From assembly GCF_003352165.1 (NCBI RefSeq), contig NZ_CP029176.1, forward strand, positions 2,294,001 through 2,358,000: a DNA stretch of 64,000 nt. Reading direction: 5' to 3'. The translations under genes were made by a program, and so were the position numbers. The notes under the pieces were generated by a model. The model was not told the DNA's origin and ran no database searches. It saw only the letters and a program-made list of their open reading frames with translations. This DNA comes from Acidibrevibacterium fodinaquatile. Lineage in GTDB: Bacteria; Pseudomonadota; Alphaproteobacteria; Acetobacterales; Acetobacteraceae. Each line of letters opens with the position of its first letter. The first letter of the stretch is position 1. Positions 52,404 through 61,510 of the stretch are shown here, one piece after another.

Positions 52404-53405
52404 ATGAAAGCCGCGATCATCGGTCTTGCAGGCGCAACACTCGGCGCCGAGGAGGCGGCCCTGCTCCGCCGCGCGCCGCCCGCCGGGGTGATCCTGTTTG
52501 CCCGCAATGTCACCACACCGGCGGCGCTTAGCCGCCTGATCGACGATCTTCGCGCGATTTTGCCGGCCGCAGCGGTCGTGATGATCGACCAGGAGGGCGG
52601 GCGCGTTGCCCGGCTGCGCCCGCCCTTCTGGCGCGCACATCCCGCGGCGGCGGCGCTTGGGCGGCTCTATGCGCGCGACCCTGCCGCCGGGCTGCGCGCC
52701 GCCTTCCTCCAAGGCGCGCTGATCGGCGCCGAATGCGCGGCCAGCGGGCTCGATGTCGTCACCGCGCCGGTGCTCGATCTCGCGATCCCAGGGGCGGATG
52801 CGGTGATCGGCGATCGCGCTTTCGCCGCCGATCCCGAAGCGGTCGCGGCCCTCGGCGCGGCGCTCGCGTCCGGCCTTCTCGCCGCCGGCGTGCAGCCGGT
52901 GATGAAGCATATTCCCGGGCACGGCCGCGCCGAAGCCGACAGCCATTTGGCCCTCCCGGTGGTGGCTTCTTCCGATCTTGCCGCCGATGTCGCGCCTTTT
53001 GCCGCCAACGCCGCGCTGCCGTGGGCGATGACCGCGCATATTCTCTATCCCGCGCTCGATCCCCAGCGGCCGGCGACGCTTTCGCCAAGCATCATCCGCG
53101 ACGTGATCCGCGGGGCGATCGGGTTTGCCGGCGTTCTCGTCTCAGACGACCTCGCCATGCGCGCGCTCACCGGCGCGCCGGGCGAACTCGCGGTTGCGGC
53201 GTTGGACGCCGGCTGCGATCTCGTGCTCCATTGCACCGGCGTCCTCGCTGAAACCGCCTCCCTGCTCGACGCCTGCCCCGCCATCACGCCTGCGGCCGGC
53301 GAACGCCTCGCCGCCGCCCGCGCTCTCGCGTGCGTGCGCCGCGATCCCGCTCTTCTCGCCGCGCGCGACGCCCTGGCAGCGGAGCGGGAGGCTTTGCTCC
53401 GATGA
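52404..53405 (+). CDS. nagZ: Beta-N-acetylhexosaminidase NagZ
   Basis: This GH3 enzyme of peptidoglycan recycling removes GlcNAc from anhydro-muropeptides in the cytoplasm. The 333-residue protein shows IDQEGGRVARLRPP, APVLDLAIPGAD, the NagZ flexible-loop signature MKHIPGHGRAEADSHLALPV (catalytic Asp-His dyad), and VLVSDDLAMRAL with the nucleophile Asp. Length is typical for the single-domain form. Its stop overlaps the protease start as ATGA. The SPOR protein and nagZ together give this operon a cell-wall theme. Confidence 0.94.
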   Translation: MKAAIIGLAGATLGAEEAALLRRAPPAGVILFARNVTTPAALSRLIDDLRAILPAAAVVMIDQEGGRVARLRPPFWRAHPAAAALGRLYARDPAAGLRAAFLQGALIGAECAASGLDVVTAPVLDLAIPGADAVIGDRAFAADPEAVAALGAALASGLLAAGVQPVMKHIPGHGRAEADSHLALPVVASSDLAADVAPFAANAALPWAMTAHILYPALDPQRPATLSPSIIRDVIRGAIGFAGVLVSDDLAMRALTGAPGELAVAALDAGCDLVLHCTGVLAETASLLDACPAITPAAGERLAAARALACVRRDPALLAARDALAAEREALLR

Positions 53406-54109
53406 TCGGCCTCGCCCTGCAGCTCGCGCTTGCCGTCGTGCCGGTGGTGCTGGCGATCACGCTGCATGAGGCGGCGCATGGCTATGCCGCGCTCGCCATG
53501 GGCGACGATACGGCGCGCGCGGCCGGGCGGCTGTCGCTCAATCCGCTGCGCCATATCGACCGCGTCGGCACCGTCCTGCTCCCCGGCATCCTGCTGATCG
53601 GGCAATGGCTGACGCTCGGGCGGGTGGTGTTTTTGTTCGGCTGGGCCAAGCCGGTGCCGGTCGCGGCATGGAAATTCCGCAGCCCCCGGCGCGGCATGAT
53701 GGTGGTCGCGGCGGCCGGGCCGGCGATGAATTTCCTGCTCGCCTGGCTCGCCGCCCTGGCGCTCCATGCGCTCGCTTACGCGCCGCCGCGTGGCGCCGAA
53801 ATCGGCGGTGTCTTCATCTATTATTTCGTGCTCACCAATCTCGTCCTCGGGATCTTCAATCTGCTGCCGATTCCGCCGCTCGATGGCGGGCGGATCGTGG
53901 TCGGGCTGTTGCCGCTGCGGCTCGCGCGGCGTTGGGCGCTGCTCGAGCGGGTCGGCATCCTGCTGGTTTTGCTGGTCGTGTTCATCCTGCCGCAGGTGCT
54001 CGCCGGGCTCGGCTGGCGGGTCGATCCGGTGGGGGCGGCGCTCGATCATATCGTGCCGCGCGCGATCGGCGTCGTCCTGTGGCTTGCGGGCGTGTCGGGC
54101 CATGGCTGA
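53402..54109 (+). CDS. M50-family membrane metalloprotease (site-2-protease-like, YwhC group)
   Basis: The 235-residue protein has about five membrane segments. The zinc motif HEAAH is in VLAITLHEAAHGYAALAMGD, and the third ligand is in the conserved NLLPIPPLDGGRIVVGLLPL. NPLRHIDRVGTVLLPGILLI and KPVPVAAWKFRSPRRGMMVV match the short, PDZ-less group of site-2 proteases next to scpA in many bacteria. The natural substrate is unknown. It overlaps nagZ by four and scpA by eight bases. Confidence 0.92.
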   Translation: MIGLALQLALAVVPVVLAITLHEAAHGYAALAMGDDTARAAGRLSLNPLRHIDRVGTVLLPGILLIGQWLTLGRVVFLFGWAKPVPVAAWKFRSPRRGMMVVAAAGPAMNFLLAWLAALALHALAYAPPRGAEIGGVFIYYFVLTNLVLGIFNLLPIPPLDGGRIVVGLLPLRLARRWALLERVGILLVLLVVFILPQVLAGLGWRVDPVGAALDHIVPRAIGVVLWLAGVSGHG

Positions 54110-54875
54110 GGCGCCGGCCGAGCCGCCGCTGATCGAAACCCTGGTTTTGCGCCTCGAAGGGTTCGAGGGGCCGCTCGATTTGCTTTTGGAACTCGCGCGC
54201 GGCCAAAAGCTCGATCTCGCGCGGATTTCCATCCTTGCTCTGGTCGAGCAATATCTCGCGGTGATCGAGGGGGCACGGCGGGTGCGCCTCGAACTCGCCG
54301 CCGACTGGCTGGTGATGGCGGCCTGGCTCGCCTGGCTGAAATCGCGCCTCTTGCTCCCGGCGGGGACGGACGAGGCCGAGGCCGGCGAGGAAGCGGCCGA
54401 GACGCTCGCCGCGCGCCTTGCCGAATTGCAGGCGATGCGCGCCGCGAGCGCCTGGCTCGCTGCCCGCCCGCAGCTCGGCCAGGAGGTTTTCGCCCGCGCC
54501 GCCCCCGAGGATTTCTCGGAAATCGATCGCTCGCGCTTGCGCCTTGACGTGCCGGCGCTGCTCCGCGCCTATCTCGCCGCCCTTCGCCGCGGCGGCGGCC
54601 AGCGGCGCTATCGCCCGAAGCCGATGACGCTGTGGAGTGTCCAGGATGCCTTGCGGCGGCTGGGTGCGATGCTCGGCGGCGTGCCGGACTGGCGGACGCT
54701 CGAGACATTCCTGCCGGAAAATCTCGCGGAGCCGCTGCAGCGTCGCGCGGCACTCTCGGCGACATTGCTCGCCGGCCTCGAAATGGCCCGGGGCGGCGCC
54801 ATCGACCTCCGCCAGGAGACGCCATTCGGGCCTATTCTGCTGCGCCGGGCGGTTGCCGGCGAGGAGGACGCATGA
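54102..54875 (+). CDS. scpA: Segregation and condensation protein A (kleisin)
   Basis: ScpA bridges SMC heads with ScpB in the chromosome condensin. The start ATG 54102 lies eight bases inside the protease gene. The 257-residue protein shows the N-terminal kleisin motif RLEGFEGPLDLLLELARGQK, LDLARISILALVEQYLAVIE and ADWLVMAAWLAWLKSRLLLP. The C-terminal winged helix reads AALSATLLAGLEMARGGAID and ETPFGPILLRRA. A Glu/Ala-rich linker (about 88-105) separates the parts. smc is not in the window. Confidence 0.94.
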   Translation: MAEAPAEPPLIETLVLRLEGFEGPLDLLLELARGQKLDLARISILALVEQYLAVIEGARRVRLELAADWLVMAAWLAWLKSRLLLPAGTDEAEAGEEAAETLAARLAELQAMRAASAWLAARPQLGQEVFARAAPEDFSEIDRSRLRLDVPALLRAYLAALRRGGGQRRYRPKPMTLWSVQDALRRLGAMLGGVPDWRTLETFLPENLAEPLQRRAALSATLLAGLEMARGGAIDLRQETPFGPILLRRAVAGEEDA

Positions 54876-55432
54876 CCGAGGACACTCCCGAAACACCCGC
54901 GCCGGTCTCCGAAGCGGCGCTCCGCCTCGCCGAGGCGTTCGTATTTGCCTCCGCCGAGCCGGTGTCACGCCGCGCGCTCGGCCAGGTTCTGCCCGAGACA
55001 TGCGATGTCGACGCGGTGGTCGCGGCGCTGGCGGCGCGCTATGCCGGGCGCGGCGTCGAACTGGTTAAGGTCGCCGGCGGGGTGCGGTTTCAGACCGCGC
55101 CCGATCTCGCGCCGCTGCTGCGCCGCGTGATCGAGGTGCCGCGGCGCCTGCCGCGGGTCGCGATGGAGACGCTAGCGATCATCGCCTATCATCAGCCGGT
55201 GACGCGCCCCGAGATCGAGGAAATCCGCGGCGCCAGCCTCTCGCAAGCAACCATGGACGCGCTTTTGGAAGCCAGCCTGATCGCACCGCGCGGCCACAAG
55301 GAGGCGCCAGGGCGCCCGACGCTTTGGGGCACGACGGCGGCCTTTCTCGCGCAATTCGGGCTCAAGGATCTCGCCGATCTGCCGCGCCGCGCTGATCTCT
55401 TGGTCGAAGTGCCGGCGCCGGGCAGCGCCTGA
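54872..55432 (+). CDS. scpB: Segregation and condensation protein B
   Basis: The 186-residue ScpB has two winged-helix domains. Landmarks are ALRLAEAFVFASAEPVSRRA, GRGVELVKVAGGVRFQTAPD, and the strongly conserved ETLAIIAYHQPVTRPEIEEI with GRPTLWGTTAAFLAQFGLKD. It overlaps scpA by four bases (ATGA) with GAGGAGG just upstream. Downstream, where tatA is often found in related genomes, there is repeat copy B and then tatB. Confidence 0.95.
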   Translation: MTEDTPETPAPVSEAALRLAEAFVFASAEPVSRRALGQVLPETCDVDAVVAALAARYAGRGVELVKVAGGVRFQTAPDLAPLLRRVIEVPRRLPRVAMETLAIIAYHQPVTRPEIEEIRGASLSQATMDALLEASLIAPRGHKEAPGRPTLWGTTAAFLAQFGLKDLADLPRRADLLVEVPAPGSA

Positions 55433-55482
55433 CGGCGCGGTTTGCGCGTGCGGGCTTTCCTGCTAGAGGATAGCGCGATGAG

Positions 55483-55620
55483 GAAGAATCGTTCTTTTTT
55501 GAAAAAAAGAACCAAAAAACTTTTCCCCGTTGGGCAGTGCCGGCGGCATTGCCGCTCCGAGAAAACGGGATAGAAGTCTTTTTGCTTCTTTTTCTTCAGA
55601 AAAAGAAGTGTTTTTCCTTT
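55483..55620 (+). repeat. Three-hairpin dispersed intergenic repeat, copy B
   Basis: It matches copy A at 27365-27490 in the same orientation. Hairpin 1 is GTTCTTTTTT/AAAAAAGAAC (55491-55512). CCAAAAAACTTTTCCCCGTT follows. Hairpin 2 starts GGGCAGTGCC, here with an imperfect return arm. Hairpin 3 is CTTCTTTTTCT/AGAAAAAGAAG (about 55586-55609). A roughly 22-base insertion separates hairpins 2 and 3 relative to copy A. It fills the gap between scpB and tatB, and would interrupt or attenuate read-through. Confidence 0.88.
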
Positions 55621-55654
55621 TGGCATCACGCAACGGGGTAAAAGCGGAGCCTGG

Positions 55655-56158
55655 ATGTTCGATTTTGCCTGGTCCGAAATCGCCTTGGTGGGCGTTGTGG
55701 CGCTGATCGCCATCGGCCCCAAAGACATGCCGGCGGCGATGCGCGCCGTCGCCGGCATGGTCAAGAAGGCGCGGCGCATGGCGGCCGAATTCCAGGGCCA
55801 TGTCGATGAGATGATGCGCGAGGCCGATCTTGGCGAGTTTCGCCAGCAAATCAACGAAATCCGCAATTTCGACGTACGCGGCGCGTTCACCAGCGCGGTC
55901 GATCCCGATGGCTCGCTGGCCCGCAACCTCAACGAAAGCCCGTTTGAGTCAACACCAGTCGCCGCCCATCCGGAGACCGTGATCGAACGGCCAGAGGACG
56001 TCGCCCCCGGCAATAGCGAGAGCCCGCCCGCCGAGGCGGCGCCGGCGCCGCCAGAGGCCGCCGCCGCGCCTTCCTTCATCCCACCGGAAATCGCCGCAGC
56101 GCCAACGCCCCCGGCCTTCATCCCGCCCGGTGTCACGCGCGCCCACAGACGCGGATAA
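55655..56158 (+). CDS. tatB: Twin-arginine translocase subunit TatB
   Basis: TatB forms the substrate receptor with TatC. The 167-residue protein starts MFDFAWSEIALVGVVALIAI, a short transmembrane helix with the conserved Glu, then the hinge GPKDMPAAMRAVAGM and an amphipathic helix (KKARRMAAEFQGHVDEMMRE). The C-terminal third is Pro/Ala-rich and probably disordered. GPKDMP (rather than GPKKLP of TatA-like) supports TatB. tatC follows after 29 bases; tatA is not in the window. Confidence 0.92.
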   Translation: MFDFAWSEIALVGVVALIAIGPKDMPAAMRAVAGMVKKARRMAAEFQGHVDEMMREADLGEFRQQINEIRNFDVRGAFTSAVDPDGSLARNLNESPFESTPVAAHPETVIERPEDVAPGNSESPPAEAAPAPPEAAAAPSFIPPEIAAAPTPPAFIPPGVTRAHRRG

Positions 56159-56187
56159 CACCCCAACCTCTTGCCGGAACGACAGAA

Positions 56188-56973
56188 TTGCCACCGCCCG
56201 ACCAGGAAGACCCGATCCACGATAAGCCGATGCCGCTGCTCGAACATCTGATCGAGCTGCGCCGGCGGCTATTATTCTCGCTGGTCGCGTTTCTCGTCGC
56301 GTTCGGCGTTTGCTATTACTTTTCGAAGGACATCTATTCCTTCCTCGCGCGCCCGCTCGCCAATATTCTGATGCACCAAACCGGGCAGGACCGGCGCCTC
56401 ATCTTCACAGCGCTCTACGAGGCGTTTTTCACCTATGTGAAAGTCGCGTTTTTCGGCGCCGCTTTCGTCTCCTTCCCGGTAATCGCGATCCAGATCTGGC
56501 TCTTCGTGGCACCGGGGCTCTATCGCTCGGAAAAACGCGCGCTGGCGCCGTTTCTGATCGCAACCCCGGTGTTGTTCGTCGCCGGCGCGGCGCTGGCCTA
56601 TTACCTGATCTTTCCGACCGCCTGGCGGTTTTTCCTCAGTTTCGAGACCCCGAACGGCGCCGGCGGCCTGCCGATTCAACTGGAAGCCAAGGTCAGCGAG
56701 TATTTGAGCCTGGTGATGAAGCTCATCCTCGCTTTCGGCATCGCCTTTCAATTGCCTGTCGCGCTGACGCTTTTGGCCAAGGTCGGCATCGTCAGTTCCA
56801 AGGCGCTGGCCGCCAAGCGCCGCTATGCCTATGTCGGCATGTTCATCATCGCCGCGATCTTGACACCCCCCGACATCTTCACCCAGACCGGGCTCGCGGT
56901 GCCGCTCATCCTGCTTTACGAAATCTCGATCATCGCCGCCCGCATGGTCGAGCCCAAACCGGCCGAGGACTGA
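56188..56973 (+). CDS. tatC: Twin-arginine translocase subunit TatC
   Basis: TatC is the six-helix membrane protein that binds twin-arginine signal peptides. The start is a TTG at 56188; the alternative ATG at 56230 would begin [20 protein letters not shown] but lose the polar N-terminus typical of alphaproteobacterial TatC. Key features are the cytosolic [10 protein letters not shown] (signal-peptide contact), [35 protein letters not shown]-like [15 protein letters not shown] with the conserved Glu, and [20 protein letters not shown]. Length is 261 residues. serS begins four bases after the stop. Confidence 0.94.
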   Translation: MPPPDQEDPIHDKPMPLLEHLIELRRRLLFSLVAFLVAFGVCYYFSKDIYSFLARPLANILMHQTGQDRRLIFTALYEAFFTYVKVAFFGAAFVSFPVIAIQIWLFVAPGLYRSEKRALAPFLIATPVLFVAGAALAYYLIFPTAWRFFLSFETPNGAGGLPIQLEAKVSEYLSLVMKLILAFGIAFQLPVALTLLAKVGIVSSKALAAKRRYAYVGMFIIAAILTPPDIFTQTGLAVPLILLYEISIIAARMVEPKPAED

Positions 56974-56977
56974 TCCG

Positions 56978-58249
56978 ATGCACGATATCCGCGCCATTCG
57001 CGATGATCCCGCAGCGTTCGACGCGGCGATGCGACGGCGGGGGCTGGAGCCGATTGCCGATCAATTGCTAGAAAATGACAGGGAGTGCCGCGTTGCGCGG
57101 ACCTCGGTGCAGGATCTGCAAACCATCCGCAACCTGCTTTCACGCGAGATCGGCGAGAAAAAACGCCGGAACGAAGATACATCGCGGCTTGAGATCGACG
57201 CGACGATGCGCCAGCAGACCATGAACACTCTTGCCCAAGAGGCGGCACGGCTCGAGGGCAAAATACGGGCGAGGCTGGCGGAGCTGCCCAACACCCTCGA
57301 CGACGACGTGCCCGACGGCGCCGACGAGCGCTCTAATGTCGTCCTCAAGGAGGTTGGCGCGCCGCGCGATTTCGGCTTTGCGCCAAAACAGCATTTCGAA
57401 TTGGGCGAGGCGCTCGACCTCATGGATTTTTCGCTCGCCGCCAAGCTCGCGGGCTCGCGCTTCGTCGTGCTGCGCGGCGCCTTGGCGCGGCTCGAGCGCG
57501 CGCTCGGGCAATTCATGCTCGATCTTCACACCGGCGAACACGGATATGAGGAAGCATCCGTCCCGCTTCTGGTCAATGACGCCGCCCTCTATGGCACAGG
57601 CCAACTCCCGAAATTCGCCGACGATCTGTTTCGGACGACGGATAACCGCTGGCTGATCCCGACCGCCGAGGTGCCGCTGACCAATTTTGCCGCCGGCGAG
57701 ATTCTCCCGGCGAAAACCCTCCCCTTGCGTCTGACCGCGCTCACCGATTGCTTCCGCGCCGAGGCCGGGGCGGCCGGGCGCGACACGCGCGGCATGCTGC
57801 GCCAGCACCAGTTCCGCAAGGTCGAAATGGTCTCGCTCACCCATCCCGATGACAGCGCGGCCGAGCATGAGCGTATGACCCGCTGCGCCGAAACGGTGTT
57901 GGAGCGCCTCGGCCTTCCCTATCGCCGGGTGTTGCTGTGTGCCGGCGATACCGGGTTTTCGGCGGCGAAAACCTTCGATCTCGAGGTCTGGCTCCCTGGC
58001 CAGCAAGCCTGGCGGGAGATCAGTTCGTGCTCCAACTGCCGGGATTTTCAGGCGCGCCGGATGAACGCGCGGTTTCGCGCCCCGGACGGGAAGGTCGCCG
58101 GCTTCGTCCACACGCTAAACGGCTCGGGGGTTGCGGTCGGGCGCGCCCTGATCGCGGTGATGGAGAATTACCAGCAGGCGGACGGCGCGATTATCATCCC
58201 CGACGCGCTGCGGCCCTATCTCGGCGGGCTTTCGCGGATCAGCGGCTGA
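56978..58249 (+). CDS. serS: Seryl-tRNA synthetase
   Basis: This class II aminoacyl-tRNA synthetase is 423 residues long. It has the N-terminal coiled-coil arm for tRNA-Ser (about residues 25-105), motif 2 [20 protein letters not shown] with [11 protein letters not shown], and motif 3 [32 protein letters not shown] is the family's linker after the arm. It starts four bases after tatC and ends abutting the convergent thioesterase gene. The same tatC-serS order is common in Rhodospirillales. Confidence 0.96.
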   Translation: MHDIRAIRDDPAAFDAAMRRRGLEPIADQLLENDRECRVARTSVQDLQTIRNLLSREIGEKKRRNEDTSRLEIDATMRQQTMNTLAQEAARLEGKIRARLAELPNTLDDDVPDGADERSNVVLKEVGAPRDFGFAPKQHFELGEALDLMDFSLAAKLAGSRFVVLRGALARLERALGQFMLDLHTGEHGYEEASVPLLVNDAALYGTGQLPKFADDLFRTTDNRWLIPTAEVPLTNFAAGEILPAKTLPLRLTALTDCFRAEAGAAGRDTRGMLRQHQFRKVEMVSLTHPDDSAAEHERMTRCAETVLERLGLPYRRVLLCAGDTGFSAAKTFDLEVWLPGQQAWREISSCSNCRDFQARRMNARFRAPDGKVAGFVHTLNGSGVAVGRALIAVMENYQQADGAIIIPDALRPYLGGLSRISG

Positions 58250-58714
58250 TTATCGGCGGCCCAGCCCGCTGATCCGCCGCCCGAGGCCGGCGGGTGGCGC
58301 CGCCGTCACCACGCCGGCGAGGGTTGCGGCGATCGCGGCGGGAAAAGGTGCCGTGCGGCGGCTTCCGAGATCGACGTGCAAAACCATCCCTTCCAGCAGC
58401 GCGACGCGGTCCGCCTCACCTGCGCGGAACATTTCATGGGCGAGATGGAGGCGTTTTTCGTCGGCGCCAAGGACGTGGCAATCGATGCGCACCTGCGCGC
58501 CGAGCGCCAGTTCACGCTCATAGAGCGTGTGGGTCTCAACCACGAACAGCGAGCAGCCCGAGGCGGCGCTATAGGCGGCGCCGACGCCGAGCCGGTCGAA
58601 CAGGACGTCGGTCGCGCGGTCGAACAGAACGAGATAATAGGCGAGATTGAGATGGCCGTTGCGGTCGATCCAGTCCGCGATCACCACATCGTCGTGGGTT
58701 GCGGCAGGCGTCAC
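58250..58714 (-). CDS. Hotdog-fold acyl-CoA thioesterase (4HBT-like)
   Basis: The 154-residue protein starts at GTG 58714, overlapping the stop of the upstream small gene (GTGA). The hotdog-fold active-site pattern DWIDRNGHLNLAYYLVLFDR shows Asp near a conserved aromatic helix. ETHTLYERELALGAQVRIDC and KRLHLAHEMFR complete the fold. Family members hydrolyse 4-hydroxybenzoyl-CoA or carnitinyl/other short acyl-CoA; here the substrate is unknown. It is the last of a three-gene minus-strand unit (Nramp-like transporter, small membrane protein, thioesterase). Confidence 0.85.
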   Translation of the reverse strand: MTPAATHDDVVIADWIDRNGHLNLAYYLVLFDRATDVLFDRLGVGAAYSAASGCSLFVVETHTLYERELALGAQVRIDCHVLGADEKRLHLAHEMFRAGEADRVALLEGMVLHVDLGSRRTAPFPAAIAATLAGVVTAAPPAGLGRRISGLGRR

Positions 58715-58905
58715 GACGGGTTCGCGAGCGCGGCGATGAAGGCGTAGGCGACCACCGGGATGGCTGCGAGGACATAGACCCGGAGCAGCACCAAAAGCAG
58801 CATCACCCCGCGCCCGAGATGCCGGCGCGGCAGCGGCGCCTCACGCATCGCGCTCAGTTGGCTCGGCTCGAGGGCGGCGATGCATTGCGGATCATAATAG
58901 CTCAT
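58711..58905 (-). CDS. Small single-pass membrane protein downstream of the Nramp-like transporter
   Basis: The 64-residue product has a polar N-terminus (MSYYDPQCIAALEPSQLSAM, REAPLPRRHLGRG) and one C-terminal membrane segment (VMLLLVLLRVYVLAAIPVVA). It starts nine bases after the transporter stop and overlaps the thioesterase start by four bases (GTGA), so it is translated within the operon. It could be a regulatory subunit of the transporter. No family was recognised; the tight packing is the main evidence that it is a gene. Confidence 0.62.
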   Translation of the reverse strand: MSYYDPQCIAALEPSQLSAMREAPLPRRHLGRGVMLLLVLLRVYVLAAIPVVAYAFIAALANPS

Positions 58906-58914
58906 GACGTCCCC

Positions 58915-60291
58915 CTATTTCCCCAAGAGGCCAGGAAAAACGGTCAGCAGGCCGTAGAAAATGCCGATGACCACGATCAGGCCGACGATCGATCCGCCGG
59001 CGAGATTGGCGCGCCAGGTGTTGGCGTGCGCGCCCATGATCTCGCGGTCATTAACCAGGAGCAGCAGGAACAAGAGAGCGGGCGCCATCAGGAGGGTCGC
59101 GATGACATTGACGGTGAGCGTCAAGGCGAGCAGCGGCGCGCCCGGGATCAGCACCACCAGAGCGGCGACTATGGTGGAGACGATGACGGTGCCGTAGAAC
59201 AACTTGCCCTGCGAGAAATCGAGATTGAGGCTGTGGCGCGCATGGGTGGTTTCGCCAAGGGCATAGGCGGAGCTGGTGGAAATCGTCATCGCCGCGACCA
59301 GCCCGGCCTCGATGATCCCGAGCGCGAACAGCGTCGCGCCGGTGGTGCCGAGATAGGGGCGGAGCGCGGTCGCGAAATCGGCGCCGCTCGCAAAACTGGA
59401 GACATCGACGTGATGGGCGAAAAGCGGCGCCGCCGCGGCAACCGTCGCGATCGCGGCGATGGCGGCGAGGATGGCGCCGAACGCGGTATCGACCCGCCCC
59501 TCGCCAATGTCGGCGGTGGTCAATCCCTTGTCCACCACAGCACTTTGCTGGAAGAAAATCATCCAGGGGGTCACGGTCGCGCCGATATTGGCCATGCACA
59601 AGGTCACGAAAGCGACCGTCACGCCGCCCGGGATCGGGCGCCAGGTAAGCGCCGCCTGCGCCAGCGCCGCGCCGCTCGGGTGGGCGAAAAGGGCGGCGGG
59701 AATGAACAAGAGGTTGAAGACGGCGAGCGCCATCAGCGCCCGCTCCCAGGTCGCGTAACGCCGGAGCGCGAGGGAGGCCAGGATCAGCGCCGCCCCGATC
59801 GCGACCGAAAGCCAGGCGGGAACGCCGAAATAGAGCCCGCCGGCCTGGATCGCGATGAATTCGGTGATCAAGGTGAGGAGATTGCCGACCACCAGATCGG
59901 CCATCGCGAAATAGCCCCAAAACGGCCCGAAACGCTGGAAAATCAACTCGGCATGGCCGCGATGGGTGACGGCGCCGAGGCGCACCGTCATCTCCTGCAC
60001 AACAAACGCCATGACGAAGGTGAGCAGAATGAAGGGGACGAAAAAGCCGATCCCATAAGTCGCCCCGGTGGTCGCGTAGGAAACCATGCTCGGCCCATCA
60101 TTCTCGCCCAGCATGACCAGAACCCCCGGCCCGGCGAGCAGCCAGAGCAGGCGGAAGGCGCGCTTTCTCGCCCGCGCATCGAGCACCGAGCGGCGATCGC
60201 GGGCGCGCAGAACATCCTCGCGGCTGACCGGCGGCATATCGGCGGCACGGTCGGGGAGCGGCATCGGAAACTCGGAAATCCCCTGGCTCAT
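58915..60291 (-). CDS. Nramp-superfamily metal ion transporter, variant metal-site clade (NRMT-like)
   Basis: From ATG 60291 (MSQGISEFPMPLPDRAADMP) the protein is about 458 residues with 10-11 membrane segments. It has a long polar N-terminus of roughly 65 residues. The TM1 motif of canonical Nramp (DPGN) is replaced by GENDGPSMVSYATTGA. The TM6 region, normally MPH, reads GATVTPWMIFFQQSAVVDKG. TPWMIFFQQ-x-AVVDKG is typical of the Nramp-related group implicated in Mg2+ rather than Mn2+/Fe2+ transport. That specificity is an inference. The gene heads the three-gene operon. An in-frame extension to 60369 exists but lacks support. Confidence 0.85.
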   Translation of the reverse strand: MSQGISEFPMPLPDRAADMPPVSREDVLRARDRRSVLDARARKRAFRLLWLLAGPGVLVMLGENDGPSMVSYATTGATYGIGFFVPFILLTFVMAFVVQEMTVRLGAVTHRGHAELIFQRFGPFWGYFAMADLVVGNLLTLITEFIAIQAGGLYFGVPAWLSVAIGAALILASLALRRYATWERALMALAVFNLLFIPAALFAHPSGAALAQAALTWRPIPGGVTVAFVTLCMANIGATVTPWMIFFQQSAVVDKGLTTADIGEGRVDTAFGAILAAIAAIATVAAAAPLFAHHVDVSSFASGADFATALRPYLGTTGATLFALGIIEAGLVAAMTISTSSAYALGETTHARHSLNLDFSQGKLFYGTVIVSTIVAALVVLIPGAPLLALTLTVNVIATLLMAPALLFLLLLVNDREIMGAHANTWRANLAGGSIVGLIVVIGIFYGLLTVFPGLLGK

Positions 60292-60582
60292 GGCTATGCT
60301 TTCTGGGACGTTGGGAAGCTCCGCTGGTATATGTAGCCAATGATACATTTCGTCAAGGGATGATTTCACCGCTCGGGATCACCTGATCGGCGCGGCCGGC
60401 TTGACCAAGAGGGGGGGGCCTCTACTGTCACATCGCGGAGCCTTTCCCGGGCCCGCTCGGGGTTGCCGCGCACGCGGCCCATGATCTCCGGCTTCTGAAA
60501 TGCCTCATGGAATATCTATGATATTTGACACAGCGTGGCGTATTTTCCCCTGCCCCGGCCGATATCCGGCGACGGAATCGGC

Positions 60583-61494
60583 ATGATGCCGCTTTGGATC
60601 CTCTTCACCCTGATCGCGGCATTGTTTCAGACTTGGCGGACGGCTTTGCAGCAGCGGCTCCGCGCCGTGCTCTCGGTCAATGGCGCGTCATTCGTGCGGT
60701 TTTTCTATGGCGTGCCGTTTGGGCTTGCCATGCTCATCGCCCTGCTGGCGGCGAGCGGGGCGCGGCTGCCGGCGCCGAACGCGACGTTTTTGGCCGAATG
60801 CGCGATCGCCGGCGCGTTGCAGATCGTCGGCACCGGCCTCCTCATCCTCTCATTTAGCTTTCGCAGCTTCGCCGTCGGCAGCGCTTACGCCAAGACCGAG
60901 GGGGTGCAGACCGCGCTCGTCGCCTGGCTGATCGCGGGCGAACGGCTGCGTCTTGTGGCTTGGGTTGGCATTCTGATCGGGGTGGTTGGCGTGCTCACGC
61001 TCTCGCTCGCCGGGCATGGCATGCGTCTGCGCGGCCTGTTGCGGGCGACGTTCCAGCCGGCGGCCCTGTGCGGGCTCGGCACCGGGCTCTGCTTTGCTTT
61101 CGTCTCGGTCCTGATCAAATGGGCCAATCTCGCGCTCCATGGCGGGCATCCGATCATCCAGGCGATCTACGCCCTGGTGGTGACGAACGCGATGCAGACG
61201 GTGATGCTGGGCGCGTGGCTCGTCTGGCGCGAGCCGCGGCAGATTCTGGCGTCGCTAGTGAGCTGGCGGCGTTCGCTTTGGGTGGGCGCGATGTCGGCGG
61301 TGGGGTCGGGCTGTTGGTTTTCGGCGTTCGCGCTCGCCCCGGTCGGTCTGGTGCGCTCGCTCGGCCAGATGGAGGTGCCGTTCATCCTCCTCTTCAGCCA
61401 TTTTTACCTACGCGAGCGGATGAAGCGGAGCGACATCGCCGGCCTGTTCCTCGTCGCCGGCGGGGTGATTTTCGTCCTGCTCGGAGCGGAGTGA
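60583..61494 (+). CDS. EamA-family (DMT superfamily) permease
   Basis: The 303-residue protein from ATG 60583 has about ten membrane segments arranged as two EamA repeats. Repeat 1 includes FQTWRTALQQRLRAVLSVNG, GASFVRFFYGVPFGLAMLIA and AYAKTEGVQTALVAWLIAGE. Repeat 2 has SAVGSGCWFSAFALAPVGLV and YLRERMKRSDIAGLFLVAGG. EamA transporters export amino acids or other metabolites; the substrate here cannot be predicted. An upstream GTG at 60535 is in frame but weak. The gene is convergent with ssrA, whose terminator hairpin follows by 16 bases. Confidence 0.88.
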   Translation: MMPLWILFTLIAALFQTWRTALQQRLRAVLSVNGASFVRFFYGVPFGLAMLIALLAASGARLPAPNATFLAECAIAGALQIVGTGLLILSFSFRSFAVGSAYAKTEGVQTALVAWLIAGERLRLVAWVGILIGVVGVLTLSLAGHGMRLRGLLRATFQPAALCGLGTGLCFAFVSVLIKWANLALHGGHPIIQAIYALVVTNAMQTVMLGAWLVWREPRQILASLVSWRRSLWVGAMSAVGSGCWFSAFALAPVGLVRSLGQMEVPFILLFSHFYLRERMKRSDIAGLFLVAGGVIFVLLGAE

Positions 61495-61510
61495 GACGCG
61501 ATGGAAAAGT

